DNA of 64,000 nucleotides. It comes from an uncultured Eubacteriales bacterium (GTDB taxonomy: Bacteria > Bacillota > Clostridia > Lachnospirales > Lachnospiraceae). How positions within the stretch are numbered: the first letter of the stretch is position 1; each line of letters opens with the position of its first letter. Position numbers and translations under genes: made by a program. The stretch spans positions 1 to 64,000 of the forward strand of contig URMF01000014.1 in assembly GCA_900548855.1 (NCBI GenBank), written 5' to 3'. Positions 34,539 through 43,273 of this stretch are shown here, in pieces. The notes beneath the pieces were generated by a model. It was not told the DNA's origin. It made no database searches and was given only the letters and a program-made list of their open reading frames with translations.

Positions 34539-36554
34539 ATGAATGTGATAGAAGAAACATATGATGCAATTGTGGTGGGAGCCGGACATGCAGGCTGTGA
34601 AGCAGCTTTGGCATTAGCAAGGCTTAGTCAGGAGACAATTTTATTTACAGTAAGTATGGATAGTGTAGCGATGATGCCATGTAATCCAAATGTGGGAGGT
34701 TCTTCAAAGGGACATCTGGTAAGGGAAATTGATGCACTTGGTGGAGAAATGGGTAAAAATATTGATAAAACCTATATTCAGTCTAAGATGCTGAATAAGT
34801 CAAAAGGACCTGCTGTACATTCTCTTCGTGCCCAGGCAGACAAGGCAGAATATACGAGACAGATGCGGATGACAATGGAAAATACAGAACATTTAACTTT
34901 GCGGCAGGCAGAGGTGACAGAGCTGTTATTTGAAGGCAGTGAAATATGGCAGAATGAGGAGAAGACAGTAATAGACGATATAGTCTCTTATGATATAGAT
35001 GAAGAAAAGATAAATGTATTCCAGGGTAAGAACAGACAAAAGATAAGAGGTGTCCGTACAAGGTCTGGCGCTTCTTATTATGCAAAATGTGTGATTCTCT
35101 GTACCGGTGTCTATTTGAAAGCAAGATGCATTTATGGAGATGTAGTGAATTATACCGGACCAAATGGTTTATCGTCAGCAGATTATTTGTCGGATTCCAT
35201 GTTAAATGTAGGAATTCCTCTGCGCCGTTTTAAAACAGGAACACCTGCAAGAATTGATAAAAGAAGTATTGATTTTTCAAAAATGGAGGAGCAAAAGGGT
35301 GATGATACAATTGTGCCATTTTCTTTTACCAATACAGAAGAGGATATTAAGAGAGAGCAGGTTAGCTGTTATCTTACTTATACGAATGAGGAAACGCATA
35401 ATATTATAAGGAATAATATTGACCGTTCTCCTTTATTTTCCGGAGCAATTGAAGGAACAGGTCCCAGATATTGTCCCTCTATTGAAGATAAGGTAATGAA
35501 ATTTGCAGATAAGAACCGTCATCAGGTATTTGTGGAGCCAGAGGGTGAATTTACCAATGAGATGTATATTGGAGGAATGAGTTCTTCTCTGCCGGAGGAT
35601 GTACAGTATGCAATGTACCGGAGTGTACCGGGATTAGAAAATGCCAGAATTGTAAGAAATGCATATGCGATTGAGTATGATTGTATCAGTGCTTTACTCT
35701 TAAAGCCATCCTTGGAATTTAAGGATGTGGAAGGTTTATTTAGCGCAGGACAAATGAATGGAAGCTCCGGTTATGAGGAAGCGGCGGCACAGGGACTGAT
35801 GGCAGGAATTAATGCGGCAAGAAAGCTTCAGGGAAAGGAAGCAGTGGTGCTTGACCGTTCGGAAGGATATATCGGTGTACTGATTGATGATTTGGTAACA
35901 AAGGAGACAAAGGAACCATACCGTATGATGACTTCGCGGGCAGAATACCGTTTATTGCTCCGTCAGGATAATGCGGATTTGCGGCTCACGGATATTGGGT
36001 ATGAGATTGGATTAATTGATGAAGAAAGATACCGGCATTTTTGTAAAAAGAGAAGTCTGATTGAGAAAGAGGTAACAAGGCTATCGGAGACAATGGTAGG
36101 TGCTAATAGGACAGTTCAGTCCTTTTTAGAAAAAAACGGAAGTACTTCATTAAAGACAGCTGTATCCTTGGCAGATTTGATAAAACGTCCGGAACTTTCT
36201 TATGAATTGATTGCACCGATTGATGAGGATAGGGAAAAGATATATCAGGAAAATGAAGCTTTGTGGAATAGTCCACTTGCAAAGGATATTGTTGAACAGA
36301 TTAATATTGAGCTTAAGTATGATGGATATATCAAGCGTCAGCGTTCCCAGGTAGAGCATTTTAAGAAGCTGGAAAAAAAGAGGATTCCAGTGGATATTGA
36401 TTATGAAAATGTGCATAATCTTAGAAAAGAAGCAAGACAAAAATTAAATGAAATCCGCCCGGAGAATATTGGACAGGCTTCAAGAATATCGGGAGTGTCG
36501 CCGGCAGATATATCAGTGTTGATGATATATTTGAAATATCAGAGCAATTTATAA
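34539..36554 (+). CDS. mnmG: tRNA uridine modification enzyme MnmG (GidA)
   Basis: A 671-aa FAD-dependent enzyme, partner of MnmE. The N-terminal dinucleotide-binding motif [17 protein letters not shown] is intact, and the GidA signatures [18 protein letters not shown] and [20 protein letters not shown] are present. The C-terminal helical domain ends [11 protein letters not shown]. It is ~40 residues longer than usual owing to an acidic insertion at about residues 130-165 ([19 protein letters not shown]) between conserved strands. AGGAGA precedes the ATG. Confidence 0.96.
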   Translation: MNVIEETYDAIVVGAGHAGCEAALALARLSQETILFTVSMDSVAMMPCNPNVGGSSKGHLVREIDALGGEMGKNIDKTYIQSKMLNKSKGPAVHSLRAQADKAEYTRQMRMTMENTEHLTLRQAEVTELLFEGSEIWQNEEKTVIDDIVSYDIDEEKINVFQGKNRQKIRGVRTRSGASYYAKCVILCTGVYLKARCIYGDVVNYTGPNGLSSADYLSDSMLNVGIPLRRFKTGTPARIDKRSIDFSKMEEQKGDDTIVPFSFTNTEEDIKREQVSCYLTYTNEETHNIIRNNIDRSPLFSGAIEGTGPRYCPSIEDKVMKFADKNRHQVFVEPEGEFTNEMYIGGMSSSLPEDVQYAMYRSVPGLENARIVRNAYAIEYDCISALLLKPSLEFKDVEGLFSAGQMNGSSGYEEAAAQGLMAGINAARKLQGKEAVVLDRSEGYIGVLIDDLVTKETKEPYRMMTSRAEYRLLLRQDNADLRLTDIGYEIGLIDEERYRHFCKKRSLIEKEVTRLSETMVGANRTVQSFLEKNGSTSLKTAVSLADLIKRPELSYELIAPIDEDREKIYQENEALWNSPLAKDIVEQINIELKYDGYIKRQRSQVEHFKKLEKKRIPVDIDYENVHNLRKEARQKLNEIRPENIGQASRISGVSPADISVLMIYLKYQSNL

Positions 36555-36661
36555 AATTGATTTTTTCTTTTGAATAAGAGAATCAGGAAAAATTGAAAGA
36601 ATAGATTCTGACAGAAAAGGTTATTGGAAAATTAACGAATGATTATAGAAGGGGTAGTATT

Positions 36662-37132
36662 ATGAAAATCCGTAGAGCAGAAGAAAAGGATATGAATGGA
36701 ATCAACAAATTACTTTGCCAGGTTTTAATGATTCATCATAACGGCAGACCGGATTTGTTTAAGGGAAATGTAAAAAAATATACGGATGAGGAATTATTGG
36801 AAATTATCAAGAATGATACAAAACCAATTTTTGTTGGAGTAGATGATAACGATACTGTTCTTGGCTATGCTTTTTGTGTATTTCAGCAGCATATAAAGGA
36901 TAATATTTTAACAGATATAAAAACCTTATATATTGATGATTTGTGTGTGGATGAGAATAGCAGAGGACAGCATATTGGCAGGCAGTTATACGAATATGTT
37001 TTGGCATTTGCAAGGGAAAGTGGTTGTTATAATGTCACCCTCAATGTATGGTCATGTAACGAAGATGCAATGCAATTTTATGAAAAATGTGGACTTGTAC
37101 CACAGAAGATTGGAATGGAAAAGATATTGTAA
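36662..37132 (+). CDS. GNAT-family N-acetyltransferase
   Basis: A 156-aa single GNAT domain. Strand beta1 opens KIRRAEEKDMNGINKLLCQV. The acetyl-CoA loop is IDDLCVDENSRGQHIGRQLYEYV with the R/Q-x-x-G-x-G/A-type Q-x-x-I-G-R. NVTLNVWSCNEDAMQFYEKCGL is the conserved C-terminal end. The substrate is unknown; it resembles the amino-acid or peptide acetyltransferase group. It lies alone between mnmG and rsmG with its own AAGGGG site. Confidence 0.88.
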   Translation: MKIRRAEEKDMNGINKLLCQVLMIHHNGRPDLFKGNVKKYTDEELLEIIKNDTKPIFVGVDDNDTVLGYAFCVFQQHIKDNILTDIKTLYIDDLCVDENSRGQHIGRQLYEYVLAFARESGCYNVTLNVWSCNEDAMQFYEKCGLVPQKIGMEKIL

Positions 37133-37141
37133 TGGGGGATA

Positions 37142-37170
37142 TTGAGTAAAAGAGATTTTTATGATAAAAT
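37142..37170 (+). promoter_or_regulatory. Promoter of rsmG
   Basis: -35 TTGAGT (37142-37147), 17-nt spacer, -10 TAAAAT (37165-37170), about 45 bp before the rsmG start and immediately after the GNAT gene. Confidence 0.5.
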
Positions 37171-37214
37171 TCCATTACTAAAATTTGTGCATTGTACAAA
37201 AATAAGGAGTAAAT

Positions 37215-37937
37215 ATGAATCGACTTATTGAAAAAGCAGCTAAATTTCATATTGAATTATCAGCGAAGCAGCTGAATCAATTTCAAACTTATTATGATAT
37301 GCTGGTTGAGACAAATAAAGTGATGAATCTGACAGCAATTACAGAGTTAGATGAGGTCATTACCAAGCATTTTTTAGATTCTCTGGCATTGGCAGAGGTT
37401 TATCCAGATATTTGTAATCCGGATAATGATTTAAGGGTTTTGGATTTGGGTACCGGAGCGGGATTCCCGGGTATTCCATTGAAGATTGCATTTCCCCATT
37501 TACAGGTTACTTTAATGGATTCCTTAAATAAACGTGTGAAATTTTTACAGTCCGTAATTGATAAATTGGAATTATGTGATATTGATGCGGTTCATGGAAG
37601 GGCAGAGGAAGCAGCAAGAAATGCAGTTTACCGGGAAAGCTTTGATTTATGTGTGAGCAGAGCAGTGGCAAATCTTTCTACACTAAGTGAATATTGCCTG
37701 CCTTTTGTTAAGACTGGTGGTAAATTTATTTCTTATAAGTCAGCAGATATAGAAGATGAGCTTGACGGTGCAAAAAAAGCTATAAATATTTTGGGTGGAA
37801 AATTAGCCACAGTTAAGAAATTTATATTACCGGAATCAGATATTGAGCGTTCCTTTGTACAGATTGATAAAGTAAAAAGTACACCAAAGGCATATCCACG
37901 AAAGGCTGGAACTGCCAGCAAGGAACCCATTAAATAA
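37215..37937 (+). CDS. rsmG: 16S rRNA (guanine527-N7)-methyltransferase RsmG
   Basis: A 240-aa SAM-dependent methyltransferase (GidB). The N-terminal helix includes YYDMLVETNKVMNLTAITE. The SAM site is VLDLGTGAGFPGIPLKIAFP, followed by LMDSLNKRVKFLQ and the conserved SRAVANLSTLSEYCLPFVK. It methylates G527 in the 530 loop of 16S rRNA. AAGGAG precedes the ATG. Transcription ends at a bidirectional hairpin shared with the convergent exonuclease gene. Confidence 0.96.
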   Translation: MNRLIEKAAKFHIELSAKQLNQFQTYYDMLVETNKVMNLTAITELDEVITKHFLDSLALAEVYPDICNPDNDLRVLDLGTGAGFPGIPLKIAFPHLQVTLMDSLNKRVKFLQSVIDKLELCDIDAVHGRAEEAARNAVYRESFDLCVSRAVANLSTLSEYCLPFVKTGGKFISYKSADIEDELDGAKKAINILGGKLATVKKFILPESDIERSFVQIDKVKSTPKAYPRKAGTASKEPIK

Positions 37938-37962
37938 AAATTATTATAGCTGATGCAGATAT

Positions 37963-37996
37963 AAAAAACAGAAGCTTTTATAAGCTTCTGTTTTTT
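37963..37996. terminator. Bidirectional terminator between rsmG and exonuclease gene
   Basis: A perfect 15-bp inverted repeat (37963-37977 and 37982-37996) with a TTAT loop, built as A6-CAGAAGCTT and its complement. It provides T-runs on both strands. Its right arm overlaps the stop codon of the leftward exonuclease gene. Confidence 0.93.
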
Positions 37997-38957
37997 ATGA
38001 TGCGTTCTTTTTTTGATGACGCTTTTCTTTTCTTTTTTCCCGTAATTCTATCTGGCGGTTTCGGATTTTTTCAAATTCTTTTTTATTGATTTTTTCAACT
38101 GTTTTTACAACGAATACATTGCCGTCTCTTGTATTTTTAAAGCGTATTTTTCCACAGATTAATCCATGGTTCCAACATTTGCCTACACAAATCTGTGTAG
38201 TTGGATTATTCACAAACCAGCGTATTTTTTTAGCTAATTTGCGGTTACATTTGTGACAGCGCAGAGTGGATATATTTTTATCACTCATTGCTTCTTTTTT
38301 GTTCTTAAAGGTCCGGGTTATATATTCGCTATAGTTGTTGTGCTGGGAAGTAATTTCTTCTTCTTCGCAGGTTGGATAATGATAATAATCAATACTATAC
38401 ATATCAGAAAGCTTTTTCCGGTTCATTTCCTGAAACACCTTAGCTGTATAATAAGCATCATTTTTTGCACAGTGAAATGGTTCAACAATCGGAATGTGAA
38501 GCTCCATTACTGCTTTTTCCAGACTTGGCATCTGGCTTTTGTCATTGTAATGATTCATAGCGTAAATTTCCTGAATATTATAAAATTTTAAAGGAAAAGC
38601 AAAATTTTTTAAATAGTAGAAATCCATATTTTGTTGGAGATAAGTCAAATCCAATGGACCCCAGGTACAAAATATATAATCATCTCCACACCATTTTTTA
38701 AATTCACGGAATACCACATCAAATGGACGTCCTGTTCTCAGAAATGATTCATCATAATTTAATAGTTCCCGGATTTTAGTCTGTAATCGGCGGTATACTC
38801 TTGGTTTAATAATACTTCCGTATTGGTCAATAATATTAAATTTGCAATCTAATTTAGCAGCGCCAATCTCTATAACTTCAAAGGGCAATCTAGGATTTTC
38901 GCCTGATTGCCCGGAAGAACTTTGATTCCACTCTAAATCCATAACAATATAATTCAT
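37995..38957 (-). CDS. DEDDh 3'-5' exonuclease with C-terminal zinc-ribbon
   Basis: A 320-aa protein. Residues ~1-180 are an RNase T/DnaQ-like exonuclease: motif I IVMDLEWNQ with Asp/Glu, motif II in CTWGPLDLTYL, and motif III FHCAKNDAYYTAKVF giving the His-x4-Asp of the DEDDh class. A Cys-rich region (LRCHKCNRKL ... CVGKCWNHGLICGK) looks like a zinc ribbon, and the tail is strongly basic (REKRKEKRHQKK). This resembles KapD/ERI1-like RNA exonucleases with an added nucleic-acid-binding module. The physiological substrate is unknown. It is convergent with rsmG. Confidence 0.82.
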   Translation of the reverse strand: MNYIVMDLEWNQSSSGQSGENPRLPFEVIEIGAAKLDCKFNIIDQYGSIIKPRVYRRLQTKIRELLNYDESFLRTGRPFDVVFREFKKWCGDDYIFCTWGPLDLTYLQQNMDFYYLKNFAFPLKFYNIQEIYAMNHYNDKSQMPSLEKAVMELHIPIVEPFHCAKNDAYYTAKVFQEMNRKKLSDMYSIDYYHYPTCEEEEITSQHNNYSEYITRTFKNKKEAMSDKNISTLRCHKCNRKLAKKIRWFVNNPTTQICVGKCWNHGLICGKIRFKNTRDGNVFVVKTVEKINKKEFEKIRNRQIELREKRKEKRHQKKNAS

Positions 38958-38987
38958 ATTAATCCTTCTTTAATCGTACAAAAATAA

Positions 38988-39563
38988 TTAGTTTGCCCGC
39001 ATACGTCTTACATTATCCTGTTTGCTATCGTTGTAGTAGTTGTCTAATGCTTTATTAATCTCTTCCAGTACTTCCATTGTTTCTTTTGAAGCACTGCTTG
39101 TATTACCGTTTAATTGAACCAAAAGTTTGGAAATACGGTCTGAGCTGTTGAGTGATTTGCCGCTGATTTCTTGATTTTTCTTAATTAAAATCTTTGTACA
39201 AAGCTTTTGCTGTTCAATAAGCTCGTCATTTAATTTTTTATTTTCTTTTCTTAACTGCTCCAGCTGTTCTAATAATGCTTCATTTTGTCTGGTATTAGCA
39301 GACTCTTCTCTCTTAGCTACAGAATAAATGCCTTTTCCTACTTTTACAAGCTCCGTCTGTTTATCCGTGGAGACCTCAGCAATTTCATCAATCTTTTTGA
39401 CGATACTGTCCACCAAAAAATATGTATCTGCTAAAGCAATCAATCCAAAAACAATAATTAATTCAATCATATTTGGAGTGTTTAAAATTAAATACAATAG
39501 TACCAATATGGATGCTACGAATCCTACAGCACTGAATGTTAAATTTGACTTTTTAATATTCAT
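38988..39563 (-). CDS. Membrane-anchored coiled-coil protein, unknown function
   Basis: A 191-aa protein not recognised as a named family. Two transmembrane helices lie at ~10-28 (LTFSAVGFVASILVLLYLI) and ~32-51 (MIELIIVFGLIALADTYFLV). The cytoplasmic remainder contains a long predicted coiled coil (~85-130, ALLEQLEQLRKENKKLNDEL). AGGAGG precedes the ATG. It lies just downstream of tRNA-Arg and 30 bp before the exonuclease gene. Confidence 0.75.
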   Translation of the reverse strand: MNIKKSNLTFSAVGFVASILVLLYLILNTPNMIELIIVFGLIALADTYFLVDSIVKKIDEIAEVSTDKQTELVKVGKGIYSVAKREESANTRQNEALLEQLEQLRKENKKLNDELIEQQKLCTKILIKKNQEISGKSLNSSDRISKLLVQLNGNTSSASKETMEVLEEINKALDNYYNDSKQDNVRRMRAN

Positions 39564-39604
39564 AGTATGATTTACCTCCTACAGCAAGGGTTATAATTTG
39601 AGAG

Positions 39605-39676
39605 TGTACCCGGCGGGAATCGAACCCACAATTATTCTTTAGGAGAGAATTGTTATATCCATTTAACTACGGGTAC
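39605..39676 (-). tRNA. tRNA-Arg (anticodon CCU)
   Basis: Minus strand, 72 nt. The acceptor stem GTACCCG/CGGGTAC is perfect with discriminator A. The anticodon loop is CTCCTAA (CCU), and the T arm contains GGTTCGATTCC. CCA is not encoded. It decodes AGG. It sits between the DUF3881-like gene and the coiled-coil membrane protein gene, all leftward, so it may be processed from a longer transcript. Confidence 0.96.
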
Positions 39677-39741
39677 TGAATAGAAAATGATAACATATCA
39701 TTTTCAGATTATCAATGAAATTATCTTTACATGGATTCCTT

Positions 39742-40626
39742 CTACGTGAAGTCCACTTGTCCCTGCAGCCAGATAATTCCTTTAAAACGTCTTCCTATTT
39801 TTGGCTCTCCCTGCAGGTCTAATGAGTTGATGACAACATTTAACTTGACATCATTACATAATACAGTTAGATTATACACCATTTCTCCAGAAAATTCATT
39901 AATTATTTGCTCAATATTTTGAATAATTCCAAGAATAGAGTAATGTTCATTATCAATACCATATGGCATAAAATAAGTTTCCACCACTGTCAGTAAATCT
40001 TCGTTCTTGATTCTCTTTGTTATAAGAGAATAGGTATCCATATCGTCCAGGGTTAAATTTTCTAAAGCATCCATATCTCCGGATTTTGCTTTTGCAATTA
40101 GTTTACGCCTGTCTTTGCTACTGATTGGCTGTTTATCATAGGGACAGGCAATGTAATCAAGATGAACACCGTATAAAATTCTTCCCTCTAAAGAAAGGGA
40201 ACCAAATTTTACTTTTTTTGGAGTTCTATAGTAGTCATTTAACCAAGTGCTGCGGACATAATCTACAATATTTTGTAGGTTATAAATAAGGGTCATCCCA
40301 AGATTATAATCTTCAGATACTGCGGAGTAAGCTTCTTTGTCAGTGTGAGGCTCAATTTGAATATCTGCCTGCTCAGTAGTATGGTATCCTAAGCAGAATG
40401 GAAAAAAATGGTCAATTGAAAGAATTTCTTCGTTATCATATTCTCCAATTATGGAAATACCTAAATTTTTCCCAAAACTTTGGTTAATCTGTACCAGCCT
40501 GATACCGGATCCTATTTCAATTTCCATTTTATCTGTAGCATTTTCTAGTGCCGAAGTTATAAGTGTATTCTGTTCTCTTTTATTTTTAAGCTTGCTAAAG
40601 CCAATTGCCCTTAGATAACTGTGCAT
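39742..40626 (-). CDS. DUF3881-like conserved clostridial protein
   Basis: A 294-aa soluble protein starting MHSYLRAIGFSKL, with sequence features of the DUF3881 family: KEAYSAVSEDYNLGMTLIYN, LSLEGRILYGVH, and the closing LDLQGEPKIGRRFKGIIWLQG. No catalytic motif is recognisable. It is encoded 10 bp after the DUF4446-like gene in the parA-parB string, a conserved neighbourhood in Lachnospiraceae. A link to chromosome segregation or envelope growth is only inferred from position. Confidence 0.75.
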   Translation of the reverse strand: MHSYLRAIGFSKLKNKREQNTLITSALENATDKMEIEIGSGIRLVQINQSFGKNLGISIIGEYDNEEILSIDHFFPFCLGYHTTEQADIQIEPHTDKEAYSAVSEDYNLGMTLIYNLQNIVDYVRSTWLNDYYRTPKKVKFGSLSLEGRILYGVHLDYIACPYDKQPISSKDRRKLIAKAKSGDMDALENLTLDDMDTYSLITKRIKNEDLLTVVETYFMPYGIDNEHYSILGIIQNIEQIINEFSGEMVYNLTVLCNDVKLNVVINSLDLQGEPKIGRRFKGIIWLQGQVDFT

Positions 40627-40636
40627 GGAGTACTCC

Positions 40637-41194
40637 TTAATAGCCTATTTCTGGTTTTCTTTCTTCTCGTTCTTTTGCTGCCTCTTTTGCACCGTCCCTG
40701 CCAATAGCAACATTTAAGGCAAGACGTTCTTCTTCTGATAAGATGTAATAAGATTCTTCATTTGTAACTTCTTTACAATAGGTGAAACAACCCTCCCGGC
40801 TATGCATGGAGGTAATAATAATTCCGTCATGATTTTCTGTAAGTAAAGCAAGAGAAAAACTCAATTTACCTGACATTTCTTTAAAGGCATCATATTTTAC
40901 CAGACCGATTTTACAAAAGGTCGTGAGAAATTTATCATTAATGATATCAATATCACGGTTTTGTTGTTTTTCATTTTTTACAATCTGTCGGATTTCTGAA
41001 AAACGTTTTGTGATAACTTCCTCTAAATTGCCGGCATCTCTTCCAGTAGTAAATTTGGTAAGACGTTTATTTAATTTATTATATTTGGAAATAATTGTAA
41101 ATATCCATATAAATTGGAGTAGTACAATCACAATTAGTATAATTACCACAAGGTCTGTACTTATTCCAATGGATTCAAAAATATTTGTCCCCAT
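40637..41194 (-). CDS. DUF4446-family membrane protein
   Basis: A 185-aa protein starting MGTNIFESIG, preceded by ATGAGG. One transmembrane helix at about residues 11-33 (LVVIILIVIVLLQFIWIFTI) is followed by a short coiled coil and a globular domain with the DUF4446 signatures VKYDAFKEMSGKLSFSLALL and DGIIITSMHSREGCFTYCK. This family is regularly encoded next to parB in Firmicutes. The start four codons upstream would place the ribosome-binding site inside the gene. No enzymatic function is known. Confidence 0.8.
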   Translation of the reverse strand: MGTNIFESIGISTDLVVIILIVIVLLQFIWIFTIISKYNKLNKRLTKFTTGRDAGNLEEVITKRFSEIRQIVKNEKQQNRDIDIINDKFLTTFCKIGLVKYDAFKEMSGKLSFSLALLTENHDGIIITSMHSREGCFTYCKEVTNEESYYILSEEERLALNVAIGRDGAKEAAKEREERKPEIGY

Positions 41195-41251
41195 ATTTAT
41201 CCTCATCCTTTATTTTTTCAGCATTACTGAATATTTATCTGCTTGTTTCAA

Positions 41252-42190
41252 TTAATTTTGAATAGAGTATATTAATTCCATAATATGTTCTAATTCATCT
41301 TTGGAATAATATTCAATCTCTATTTTGCCTTTATCATTATTCTTTGCTTTTACTGTGGTTTTTGCTCCCAACTTATATTTGAAATTTTCTTCTATTTCTT
41401 TGTATAAAAAGTCTAATGTCTCTTCTGCGGCGGCAACTTCTTCCTTTTGTGGATTGCTTATATTATTTAAAAGTTTTTTTACAAGCTTCTCTGTTTCTCT
41501 TACGGAAAGTCTTTCGTCAAAAACCTTGCAGGCAGTATCATATTGAAGTTCTTTATCTTCAATTGGAAGTAATGCTCGCGCATGTCCATTTGAAAGCTTT
41601 TCATCAATAACCATTTCCTGAACTGGTTCAGATAAGTTCAGTAATCGCAATATATTGGTAATTGCACTTCTGCTTTTGGAAACTCGTTCTGCAACATCAT
41701 CTTGTTTTAAATGAAATTCTTCTATTAATTTTTTATAAGCCTGAGCTTCTTCAATAGGATTCAAGTCTTCTCTTTGAATGTTTTCAATTAATCCTATTTC
41801 TAATATTTGCTGGTCTGTATAATCTTTGACTACAACAGGAACTTCTTTTAATCCAGCCTTCATTGCAGCACGCCAGCGTCTTTCACCAGAAACAAGAAGA
41901 TAATAGTCTTTTCTTTTTGTAACTACAAGAGGTTCTATTATACCATGTTGTGCAATGGAATCTGCTAATTCCTGTAATGCATCCTCATTAAATTGTTTTC
42001 TGGGCTGTTCCTTATTTATTTCAATATCCTTTATTTTAAGAGTGATTTCAGTTGGTATTTCTTTTACAACCTCTTTAATGACCTCTTTTATATCTTCTTT
42101 CGATGTACTTGATGATTTGTTCTTTCTGGATTGAGTTGTGTTGACACCCAACATAGTATCCAAACCGTTTCCTAGTCCTTTTTTTGGCAT
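41252..42190 (-). CDS. parB: Chromosome-partitioning protein ParB (Spo0J)
   Basis: A 312-aa CTP-dependent DNA clamp. The N-terminal domain contains INKEQPRKQFNEDALQELA and the CTP/arginine patch GERRWRAAMKAG. The central helix-turn-helix (KQDDVAERVSKSRSAITNILRLL) reads parS. A C-terminal dimerisation domain ends the protein. Two parS sites lie at 42207-42222 and 43242-43257, flanking parA. It loads SMC and organises the origin region. It runs against replication on this arm. Confidence 0.96.
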   Translation of the reverse strand: MPKKGLGNGLDTMLGVNTTQSRKNKSSSTSKEDIKEVIKEVVKEIPTEITLKIKDIEINKEQPRKQFNEDALQELADSIAQHGIIEPLVVTKRKDYYLLVSGERRWRAAMKAGLKEVPVVVKDYTDQQILEIGLIENIQREDLNPIEEAQAYKKLIEEFHLKQDDVAERVSKSRSAITNILRLLNLSEPVQEMVIDEKLSNGHARALLPIEDKELQYDTACKVFDERLSVRETEKLVKKLLNNISNPQKEEVAAAEETLDFLYKEIEENFKYKLGAKTTVKAKNNDKGKIEIEYYSKDELEHIMELIYSIQN

Positions 42191-42206
42191 TTCCTATTCC
42201 TCCTGA

Positions 42207-42222
42207 TGTTTCACGTGAAACA
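42207..42222. other. parS: parS site between parA and parB
   Basis: TGTTTCACGTGAAACA, an exact 16-bp palindromic match to the Firmicutes parS consensus, in the 67-bp gap between parA and parB and directly upstream of the parB ribosome-binding site. ParB bound here could also affect parB expression. Confidence 0.96.
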
Positions 42223-42257
42223 TTTTTACTTTATAAAAAATCTTATGGAAATTATTA

Positions 42258-43025
42258 TTAAATATTTATATTGGTAATGACCTCATCTGCTAAAAGACGA
42301 TAACTTTCTGCACCAGCACTTCTTGGGTCATAAGTTGTAATTGGCATACCATGGCTTGGTGCCTCTGCTAATCTAACATTTCTTGGTATAATTGTTTTAT
42401 ATACATTTTGATTTAGATTTTCTTTTACATTTTCTACTACTTGTAGGGAGAGATTAGTACGAGAATCATACATAGTAAATACAACACCCTCAATTTTTAA
42501 ATTTTTATTTAATTTTTGTTGAATTAATTCAATTGTATATATTAATTGAGAAAGTCCGTCCAATGCAAAAAATTCACATTGTATTGGTACCAAAACAGTG
42601 TTTGCCGCTGTCATAGAATTAATTGTAAGCATTCCCAGTGCAGGTGGACAATCAATTATAACAAAATCAAATTTATCCTGAATTTTCTGTAATTGATTTT
42701 TGATAATATATTGCATGTCTGGTTCTCCAATAAATTCAACCTCTGCACCAGCAAGATAACGATTGGAAGGTAAGAGGTTTAATCCTGGTATAACATTTAT
42801 TAACATAGCTTCACCAATATTGCAATTTTCACACATAACATCATAAACGGTGTATTCCAATTCATCTTTGTTTATACCAAATCCTGTTGTTAAATGTCCT
42901 TGTGGATCCATGTCTACTGCCAGAGTTTTAAATCCTTTTTCAGCAAGACAAGCAGCTAAGTTAATAGATGTTGTTGTTTTACCAACACCACCTTTTTGGT
43001 TTGCAATTGCTATAATTCTTCCCAT
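42258..43025 (-). CDS. parA: Chromosome-partitioning ATPase ParA (Soj)
   Basis: A 255-aa Walker-type ATPase. The deviant Walker A is NQKGGVGKTTTSINLA at residues ~8-23, followed by the A' motif MDPQGHLTTGFG and Walker B FVIIDCPPALGMLTINS. The full-length Soj form has no N-terminal helix-turn-helix. It acts with ParB at parS in origin segregation and may modulate DnaA. The promoter is at 43099-43127. Confidence 0.96.
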   Translation of the reverse strand: MGRIIAIANQKGGVGKTTTSINLAACLAEKGFKTLAVDMDPQGHLTTGFGINKDELEYTVYDVMCENCNIGEAMLINVIPGLNLLPSNRYLAGAEVEFIGEPDMQYIIKNQLQKIQDKFDFVIIDCPPALGMLTINSMTAANTVLVPIQCEFFALDGLSQLIYTIELIQQKLNKNLKIEGVVFTMYDSRTNLSLQVVENVKENLNQNVYKTIIPRNVRLAEAPSHGMPITTYDPRSAGAESYRLLADEVITNINI

Positions 43026-43098
43026 TCCTATGTACTTCCTTTAATAAGATATTTATTCTATCTCAAAATTTTATTATGATATATTTTTACCAACATAT

Positions 43099-43127
43099 AT
43101 TCTAACATATTAAGTGAAATTGTGAAA
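43099..43127 (-). promoter_or_regulatory. Promoter of parA
   Basis: Minus-strand -35 TTTCAC (43122-43127), 17-nt spacer, -10 TAGAAT (43099-43104), about 75 bp upstream of parA. Confidence 0.45.
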
Positions 43128-43225
43128 GACGATATCTAGTAAATTAAAAAATAAAAAACACTATTTATTGAGTTTTGAATTTTACTCAAAAAATATTTGT
43201 CGGATATTTTTCTCATATGTTTGGC

Positions 43226-43271
43226 AAAAAAAAAGTTATAATGTTTCACGTGAAACATTATAACTTTTTTT
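43226..43271 (-). terminator. Terminator of pyrC built around a parS core
   Basis: The interval 43228-43271 is a perfect 44-bp palindrome with 22-bp arms. Its centre is parS, and its ends are A-tract and T-tract. On the minus strand it begins 2 bp after the pyrC stop codon and is followed by nine T. It therefore has the form of a strong rho-independent terminator. Confidence 0.88.
43242..43257. other. parS: parS site inside the pyrC terminator palindrome
   Basis: TGTTTCACGTGAAACA, exact consensus parS, forming the centre of the larger perfect palindrome 43228-43271. It is the second parS of the window, 1,035 bp from the first, on the other side of parA. Confidence 0.96.
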
Positions 43272-43273
43272 AA

